A stretch of DNA of 64,000 bases from Epiperipatus broadwayi. Taxonomy: Eukaryota > Onychophora > Udeonychophora > Euonychophora > Peripatidae. Each line of letters starts with the position of its first letter. Within the stretch, counting starts at the first letter, position 1. Of this stretch, positions 57,403 through 64,000 are shown piece by piece. Below the pieces are notes generated by a model. That model saw only the letters and a program-made list of their open reading frames with translations, was not told the DNA's origin and ran no database searches. The stretch lies in the NCBI GenBank assembly GCA_028023455.1, contig JAQFVV010000036.1, forward strand, positions 4,215,576 through 4,279,575, read 5' to 3'. The position numbers were made by a program, and so were the translations under genes.

Positions 57403-59538
57403 TGTGACAGTCAGATGATGTATGTTGGCTTAACCCAGTTCGAATACTAGGCGAAGGTACCTCGGGGCCACTCATACGCGAGATATTAAATCAAGAATAC
57501 TATGACTTCTGCCCATTCGCCTATTCTCGAGGCCTGATCACGAACAAACAACACTATCTGAGCCATGCATAAATTATTTTTCAACCGGCGACAGCTTAGC
57601 ATCAGCGGAAAGAAACATGGACGGAAACACATAAAGAGCTAAATAGTTAAATGTGCAAAGGTACTAAGAAATATGTGTTTTGCGTTTTGCGTGCCTGGAT
57701 CATTGAAAAGTAAAATAAAGCATTTAGAACAAATTTAGCAAAAGTCAAGCTTGTTAGTTAAATAATAGATATTTAATTAATGACTTTAAAATAGGAATAA
57801 TGATTTAATAGCCTCCGCTATTCCCCTAAATTAATGAAACAAACTAATTAGACAATAAAAACAGATTAATAGGTTTGCGGTCTAAATCTTTTCTTCCCAA
57901 TTTTATTAAAAATTGTCAACTCGATCTTCTCGATAAAGTACGATAAAAAAAGAATCTTTCGCAAAGCGCTTCTAATTGCTTTGCGCTAAAACAGTGTTTA
58001 AAAATTATTTACAACATATATAGCTAAATCAGATATATGTAATAAGCTAATGGCGGACAAAAGAGGCGTTATCAAAGAGATCAAGTTGGCACACAAAAGA
58101 AACTGACTCGTATTTAATTAACAAACATAAATAAAATTGGAAAGAGATTTTAAATGAACAAAAATTAACTATTAAACTTAACCGCAATGGAATACTAAAT
58201 ATTTACACAGGTTAGTAAGGAAGAATAGCGAAGGGAAAAAGGTTAAATATAGATAGATGATCACACAATATATATAATTAAGACTCGTCTAATAAAAATG
58301 GTTACATAACAAATACATATGATTCAATGAAGCAATTTAAAAAAAGGTGAACAAAAGGTAGCATAAGAAATAGTTCAATAGAGGAGATACGATTACCGTC
58401 CTTTTTCCTTGGTCATGTTCCCTACGGCGTTCGTGGCTTGATCCGACCGTCGACAGGTATTTGTCCGGACAATGAAAATATGTAGTATGGTTTCACGAAA
58501 AGTTCTCCAGACACGGCACAGAGTTCAGATGACGATTGAGTGGATACTATGGCATTTTGGATGGTATTCAGGAACCTCGGCGATAGGCAAAGCTATTTAT
58601 TTGCCTAGCCAAGCATATTCATCTCCTTCAAAATACTGTTGCTTTTAACTTGAGCATGTTCAAACCTCTCCATAATTTTGAAGATGGCAGTTGTCTACTT
58701 TTTTTAAATAAAATCTCCACACGCAAAATCTGAAAAAGTTCTCCAAAGAGAAATCTGAATGCCAGCAAGAAAACCTTGAATGAATCACCTTCAAAAGGAA
58801 AATCTGAATAATCTGAATCCTTCCAAAGGAAAAATCTGAATAATCTGAATCCTTCAAAAAGAAAAATCTGAATAATAATCTAAATCCTTCAAAAAGAAAA
58901 ATCTGAATAATCTAGTCTTTTGTTCTCACTTCTATTTATACCCTCTCTGTCAGCTACCTTCTATTGTTTGTATGATCTGAGATCTTGATAAGCCTCCCCA
59001 TGCTCCTTTGTTTCAAAGCAACATTTTCTAAAAATAACTTTTACTTTTTTATTCTAAATTTCTTTCTTTAAAGTTTGAATTCTATTAACTAAAAAGAAAG
59101 AAAGAGAAGGCCATCTTTAATTTGACTTGAATGGGCTTAACTAATTAAAATATACATTCTTTTAGAAATGTTGGTGGGCTTATCTCAAAATCAAATCATA
59201 CTAAATATTTTAACAAAATTTTAACAACAATATATTATTATTTTTTTATAGTAGAATAAGCATTTTATTTCAGCAGAATTTTGCATTAACTCATATATAT
59301 ATATACGCTAGATGTATATATATGTTTGACTAATAGGTTAAGCAATTTTTATTAATAGAATGGAATTTATTTAAAACAAAATATTTAAATGTAATACACA
59401 TTTAATAAGCATAATTATTTTTAACTCTAATGCAAAACCCTGCTGATATTGAACTATAAACTTAATTTAGGTTTACAATATTAATCAAGTTTATAGGAAG
59501 ATGTGAAGCATGGATTGGACTTCAGATCCATTGCTTCA
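57403..59538 (-). repeat. Upstream (5') LTR of the second Gypsy element
   Basis: 2,136 bp, same length as its partner, with TG..CA ends, followed by ATAT and an AT tract. Most differences from the other LTR are single transitions. ORF 58660-58857 duplicates the array-derived ORF in the other LTR. Confidence 0.93.
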
Positions 59539-59544
59539 ATATAT

Positions 59545-60660
59545 ATATATACATTTTTTTTTAGTTTTGGTTAACTTTTCCCTTTCCTCGCTCGAGTAGC
59601 TTGATGCAATTTTTAACTGAATATTAATTATTATCATAATAATATATAAGAAAGAAGCTGATGTTAATCTCCAGGAACACCTGATAAAAAATGCAGTTCC
59701 AGGATAAATTTTGCAATATGACGCCATATTTATTTTTTTAATGCATTACTATGCATTAATTGGCTATGGTTTCATTTATACTATTGTGCATTGTTTTATA
59801 TACATATGATTTTTATATATGTTTAATAATTGCATATAATTGTATACATAGTAATTAATTTAAAAGTGCATTTAAAGAGTTTTATTAAACTTTTAATTTT
59901 TGGTTCTAAATGTTAAAATGGCATTTCTTGTTCCACGCTGTTTACTCTTAGCAGTCATGATACGATGTTATTTTAGTGAGTTATTTATTTAATCCCTTCA
60001 GCTGGGGTGAAGGTTTATTATAATATATATCAATGTTCATTTTTGTTGATATACCAAGCAATAACAAATACAAACACTGTTTGGAAAGCATTTTCTGCTC
60101 TTGCTAAAACAATAAGTACTTTTTAGCTAGAAAAAAGTTTTATTTTAATTTGAAAGCTCTCTTTAGCATTGCAGATACATATATATTTCAATGATATTTT
60201 TATTAATGAAAATATTTATTTTAAGAATTAGAAACAATCCAAGTAGCTGTGATCTAATAAAAATATATCGTTTAAATGTATGTTTGTTTATTTTTTCTCA
60301 TCATAAATTAAAACCAGAATATATTTTTGAATTATTTTTATCTAAATATAGTTATTAACACTTAAAATACGAATTGTTATAAAATAATTTAGATTTTTAT
60401 TTATAAATGAAGTTTAAACTGAAGGTTTTACATATATACATACACAAAATTAAATATATTATTTTAGGTTTCATCATAATTTTGTTTAATCAACAAAAAA
60501 AAAAAAAAGATTAATGTTATTTTTTTATTATCTTGTTTAAAATTATGCATTTTTAATTTTATAATTCTATACAGTAATCATTTCTGCATATGCTATAATG
60601 CATATATAGAAATATGCATTTTTGAGAAGTTTAGATTTTTTTTCTATCTTTTGAATAGAA
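59545..60660. other. Anonymous AT-rich DNA
   Basis: No gene recognised. A possible weak relative of the dispersed repeat (46302/60666) is at 59605-59710 (TGAATATTAATTATTATCA then CCAGG). Confidence 0.4.
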
Positions 60661-60665
60661 TCATG

Positions 60666-60825
60666 CATTTCTAATTTGAATAGTAATCATCATCAACACA
60701 ATTTAAAAGTGAGAAAGAGAAACGATGTTCATTGCCAGGGTCATTTAATTATTTTTCAGTTTTGAAATGAAATACTGTATAGACAAGAGTTAGTTGTTGC
60801 TTTATTTATGTTTTGATATAAATGA
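60666..60825 (+). repeat. Dispersed repeat, copy near 60.7 kb
   Basis: Partner of 46302-46448, with the same order of shared blocks (ATTTCTAATTTGAATA, AATCATCA, TTCATTGCCAGGGT, TGAAAT.AAATACTGTATAG). A truncated LINE starts about 40 bases later. Confidence 0.65.
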
Positions 60826-60862
60826 TGGGCTATTTATTCATTTATATGTTTATATATGGTTA

Positions 60863-61720
60863 GTGCTGCAAGAAGTACTTTGTGGATTAAAATGGGAAGC
60901 TAAAGGAGTGAAAGTAAATGGCGATTATTTAAGTCATTTAGATTTTGCAGATGATGTAGTTGTTTTTTGAAAATAATGCTTTAGAGTTGCAGGAAATGTT
61001 GCAAGAGTTATCAGATGAAAGTATGAAAGTAGGACTAAAGATAAATGTTAAAAAGACTAAAGTAATGTTTAATGGATTTTCTCAAAATATGAAAATAAAG
61101 ATTGATTGTGATAAATTAGAATAAGTTAACAGTTACAAATACTTTATTCAGATTATTAATACAGATGGAAACATAATGGATAAAATTAATCATAGAATTA
61201 AACTTGGTTGGAGTGCTTTTGGCAGAAATAACTTGATACTAAAAGGAAATATGCCTATGTGTTTGAAAAGGAAGGTTTTTAACAAATGTGTTTTACCAGT
61301 TTTTACTTATGGATCTGAGACTTGGACACTTAATAGAAGAGCAATACAGAGACTTCAGACCACTCGAAGAAGTATGAAGAGATGCATGTTGGGAGTAACA
61401 AGAAGAGATCGAAGACGCAATACATGGATAAGAGAAAGAACAGGTATTACTGACCTCAATTGAAAAAATTAAAAGACTGAAGTGGAGTTGGGCTGGACAT
61501 ATTGCTAGAAGAGATGATGATAGATGGACAATTAAAATCTTAAACGGGATTTCAAGAGATTGTAAAAGACCCAGAAAGAGACCACATGTGAGATGGATAG
61601 ATGAAATAAGAAATTGTGCAGGGGTGATGTGAAGAAGAGATGCTAGAGATCGGAGAAGATGGATTGAACTTGGAGAGACCTTCATCCTGCGGTGGATTGA
61701 TAATGGTTGATGATGATGAT
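60863..61720 (+). pseudogene. LINE fragment with RT C-terminus (RTE-like)
   Basis: Starts within RT: LCGLKWEAKGVKVNG and then LDFADDVVVF, the catalytic FADD box (60938-60965), after which stops and shifts occur. 61176-61463 carries SAFGRNNLILKGNMP, VLPVFTYGSETWTL and RSMKRCMLGVTRRD. About 61460-61710 continues, in another frame, with WSWAGHIARRDDDRW, KRPRKRPHVRWIDEIR and FILRW. The 3' end is GATGATGATGATA (about 61708-61720), an RTE-style short-repeat tail. It is the longer sister of 39685-40205 and highly similar to it. The N-terminal endonuclease and most of RT are missing. Confidence 0.85.
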
Positions 61721-61879
61721 ATAGTTAGATTAATCAGTTTTGTTATATATATTTAAGCATGTTTGATATATGACTTGTATTTTTTTTTAATGTAATGGAT
61801 TTAATGCCGTTAAGAAACGATGGATCGTTTTAAGGTCTGGCGGAAGCAACGTAAAAAAGTTATTAAGCTTAAATGCAAA

Positions 61880-62420
61880 CTTGTTTTTTTTTTTAAGTAT
61901 TGTAATGTTTTTTTATGTATTCCAGAATTGTTGTAATACAAAATTGAACAGCTGTATAAATTTAATATCGAGATGTTTGGATAAATTGAAATCAATAGTT
62001 TTAAAAGATATAGTTAAAAATGTAAAAATGAACTTTTTGATAGTCGGACATATTTGAAAGCAAATGAACATTTAATAATTTTAAATGAATGGTATGCTAG
62101 GCACGTATATAAAATTGTTTGTGAAAATGGATTTAAATTATTTGATCTTTAATTATGTAATAAATTTGAGAAGATAATTGATTTTTTTTTATTTAATAGG
62201 CGGTATCCACAAGCTTATGATGATATGAATCTTATTAATTTGTCAAATAAAAAGGTACATTTGATTCAGAAATACGTTTTAATTCACGGAGTAAATATGT
62301 CAGAGGTACTGGGGGTGATTACAATTTGGAATTAATTGCAGCAGTTCAAAATTCGTTTGAAATGGTTACTGGTGATATTTATATTGCTGATGAAAAAATA
62401 TATATGGGTGTACCTTTATT
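61880..62420 (+). pseudogene. Decayed coding remnant, family uncertain
   Basis: Protein-like stretches in changing frames: about 61920-62055 (QNCCNTKLNS then KMNFLIVGH), about 62055-62152 (KANEHLIILNEWYARHVYKI), about 62203-62270 (RYPQAYDDMNLINLSN) and about 62255-62420 (RSKYVRGTGGDYNLELIAAV, QNSFEMVTGDIYIADEKIY). The order NC..N then NFL.VGH is reminiscent of DUF7869-like, transposase-associated proteins; I recall this only loosely. A T-rich tract ending in AG at about 62200 could be a splice acceptor. It is certainly not intact. Confidence 0.35.
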
Positions 62421-62487
62421 AATTATATTTATACACTGTTTGGAAACTATCCCAAATCATTTCTGCAAGCCTATTTTTAAACCGTGT

Positions 62488-62590
62488 ATATATATATGAT
62501 AAACAAAACAAGTTATAAATTTCGTAACTAGTTTTAGCTTGCATTTTATGATCACTAGATAGAGCTTTACCAATAGCTCCATCTAGTGAT
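62488..62590 (-). repeat. Short foldback relative
   Basis: ACTAGATAGAGCTTTACCAA meets TAGCTCCATCTAGTGATCA as a near-perfect short hairpin (62555-62590). It is preceded by the tail hairpin and GATAAACAAAACAAGTTATAA seen at the end of the 20385-21420 element, and bounded by (AT)n on both sides. This is a minimal member containing only the ends. Confidence 0.8.
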
Positions 62591-62689
62591 CATACATATA
62601 TATAATAACCCAAGACGATTTTCAATCCTTTAAAACACCTTAATCATGGTTATCAAATATATATATAACGGTATTTAACCATTAAAGTT

Positions 62690-62930
62690 TTTAAAAATCC
62701 ATTTTTCTTTTGCTTATTTAAATGTTATTGGCTCTTAGTTTTATCATGTATCTATTTTGCACAATAAACCATAGATCTAATTTTTTTGACAAATCATCTC
62801 AATAATACCAAAGCTAAAGTAATATAAAAATTAAAGAGATTTGGTTTATTGTGCAAAATGTTCACTTGAAAAGTTAGAGAGCCAAAAGGGTTCAAATAAG
62901 CAAAAAACAGGTTTTTTTTTTAAATTTTAT
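62690..62930. repeat. Imperfect inverted repeat (foldback)
   Basis: The left arm has TTTTTCTTTTGCTTATTT, TTGGCTCT and TTTTGCACAATAAACCA. The right arm has TGGTTTATTGTGCAAAA, AGAGAGCCAAAAG and AAATAAGCAAAAAACAGG. The arms are about 80 bases with a 70-base centre. It may be an old MITE; further weak pairing extends outward. Confidence 0.75.
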
Positions 62931-62959
62931 TTTTAACCTTGAAATACTTTTTGTATGTG

Positions 62960-64000
62960 TGTGTTTGATAAACATGATTATCGTTAAAGTGCTAAAAGTA
63001 TAATTATTTTATTCAATTTTATTTTATATTTTAATTTCTGGTGCAGTGGTTTTATATTATTAAATGAGAGGATTTAATCTAATTAGATTATATAAACTTG
63101 GGAAATCTTTGTATTTAAGTTTTGGAAAATTTTAAGGATTTTTTGTAAGCTGTGCCATAGATTATTAAAGATAAGATGAATACTAATAGAAGGGAAGATG
63201 GGATGCCTGTTGTTAAAAATAATATAAATAAATAAAATAAAATTTGTGAAATTTGAATATACCATGTTTATTGTGAATAAGTTTGTGGAATGTAAATTGT
63301 ATGTATCTAAAAAATATACTTAGTTGATTTTTTTAAAAAAAAAACAATAACAGAATTTGAAATAAAAATGATTTTAGTTATAAAAAATGTCATTAAAATT
63401 TAAACAAAATTATAGAAAATTAATGAGTAACAGCAATGAAATTGTACACAATAATTGAAAACTAACCTTCCAGCACTGCAACAAATTTAACTTCCTGGTG
63501 AGATATGTTGTAAGCTTTCACCTTTTAATTTTAATATTAAACCATTATTTTATATCAGAATGTAATAAAATAGACTTAATTTGATATAAATTTATAGTTT
63601 ACAAATGAAATATATTCTAAAAATTATTAGAACTTCACAAAATTTAAAAAAAAAAGATTGTCATGAAAGAAAGATTTTGTTAGTGAATGGACAGAGAGAC
63701 AGAATAATTTCATAAAATCAATTAAATATTTTTTGGGGGAATTTCTTTTTAAAATATGAACAAATAAATATTCTCTCATAAATCTATCAAATTATTGTTT
63801 AAAATATAACATTTTATAGTTATTAAAATATTTCAATATCTCCTAGCCTAATATCATGATGATGTATTGGTTATCCATTTGAAAAGCCATAGTTATCAGA
63901 ATGATATAACTTACTATGTCAACATTATACTAGATCTTATTACCTTCTAGTTTTAAAAATAAACATATATGTATAAAATAAAAGTGTAATTAGGTGTACT
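62960..64000. other. Anonymous AT-rich DNA to window end
   Basis: Homopolymer runs and chance ORFs only. I see no gene or element boundary. Confidence 0.45.

Larger units (their letters stand above)
51382..59538 (-). mobile_element. Pol-deleted Ty3/Gypsy retrotransposon with 2.1-kb LTRs
   Basis: Minus-strand element with two 2,136-bp LTRs (TGTGACAG..GCTTCA on the plus strand) and the 4-bp duplication ATAT (51378-51381 and 59539-59542), inserted in an AT tract. By eye the LTRs show about 15 single-base differences, below 1%. The 3.9-kb interior keeps a Gag-like N-terminus and an integrase C-terminus but no protease, RT or RNase H. The LTR ends resemble those of the element at 24801-32592 (TGTRACAGTC in both), so the two are related families. 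Young LTRs with a gutted interior suggest copying in trans. Confidence 0.88.

Noticed and set aside
52639-58857. Identical 65-codon ORFs in the second element's LTRs
   Set aside because: They translate the tandem array; near identity only reflects LTR identity.

Overview
This is an AT-rich eukaryotic window (my impression is roughly three quarters A+T). I find no convincing intact host gene, rRNA or functional tRNA. The density and mix of retroelements point to an invertebrate animal, but I cannot name the taxon. The elements are non-LTR retrotransposons of several kinds, Penelope-like elements with hammerhead motifs, tRNA-derived SINEs, piggyBac-type and foldback MITEs, and Ty3/Gypsy elements with very long LTRs.

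Layout. 1-9.1 kb is mostly anonymous AT-rich DNA with some GC-richer islands, a spaced direct repeat, a TATA-type promoter candidate and two old fragments related to the LTR seen at 51 and 57 kb. 9.1-11.35 kb is a 5'-truncated, frameshifted non-LTR retrotransposon beside a (TAA)n tract. 11.52-12.47 kb is a piggyBac-type MITE with TTAA duplications. 12.5-20.3 kb is very AT-rich with small palindromes and one unexplained GT-skewed block (18.8-19.86 kb). 20.38-21.42 kb is a multi-hairpin foldback element. 21.6-22.1 kb holds two antisense LINE 3' ends. 24.03-24.32 kb is a hairpin MITE.

24.80-32.59 kb is one minus-strand Ty3/Gypsy-like element with 2.5-kb LTRs, an ATAT duplication, a primer-binding site, a polypurine tract and an intact 340-codon Gag, but no pol. 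One LTR is interrupted by a LINE 3' fragment. 32.6-41 kb has foldback relatives, a hammerhead-like relic, a palindrome, tRNA-derived SINEs and an RTE-like LINE fragment. 41.3-46.1 kb carries two inverted copies of a Penelope/retrozyme-type unit with a long ATT microsatellite and a hammerhead motif; one copy has a SINE insertion that the other lacks. 46.45-49.5 kb is a decayed APE-type LINE with a YMDD motif. 49.55-51.12 kb is a Penelope-like RT relic between inverted repeats that each contain a hammerhead-like core.

51.38-59.54 kb is a second minus-strand Gypsy element with 2.1-kb LTRs and an ATAT duplication. Its only coding remnants are a Gag-like N-terminus abutting an integrase C-terminus. 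59.5-64 kb has an RTE-like LINE fragment, a decayed coding remnant of uncertain family, and further foldback and inverted repeats.

The parts do not form a pathway; they are a record of mobile DNA. The strongest theme is young LTR elements (LTR pairs nearly identical) that lack pol and both sit at ATAT in AT repeats, which implies mobilisation in trans. A second theme is recurrent hammerhead-ribozyme-like motifs tied to Penelope-like sequences.
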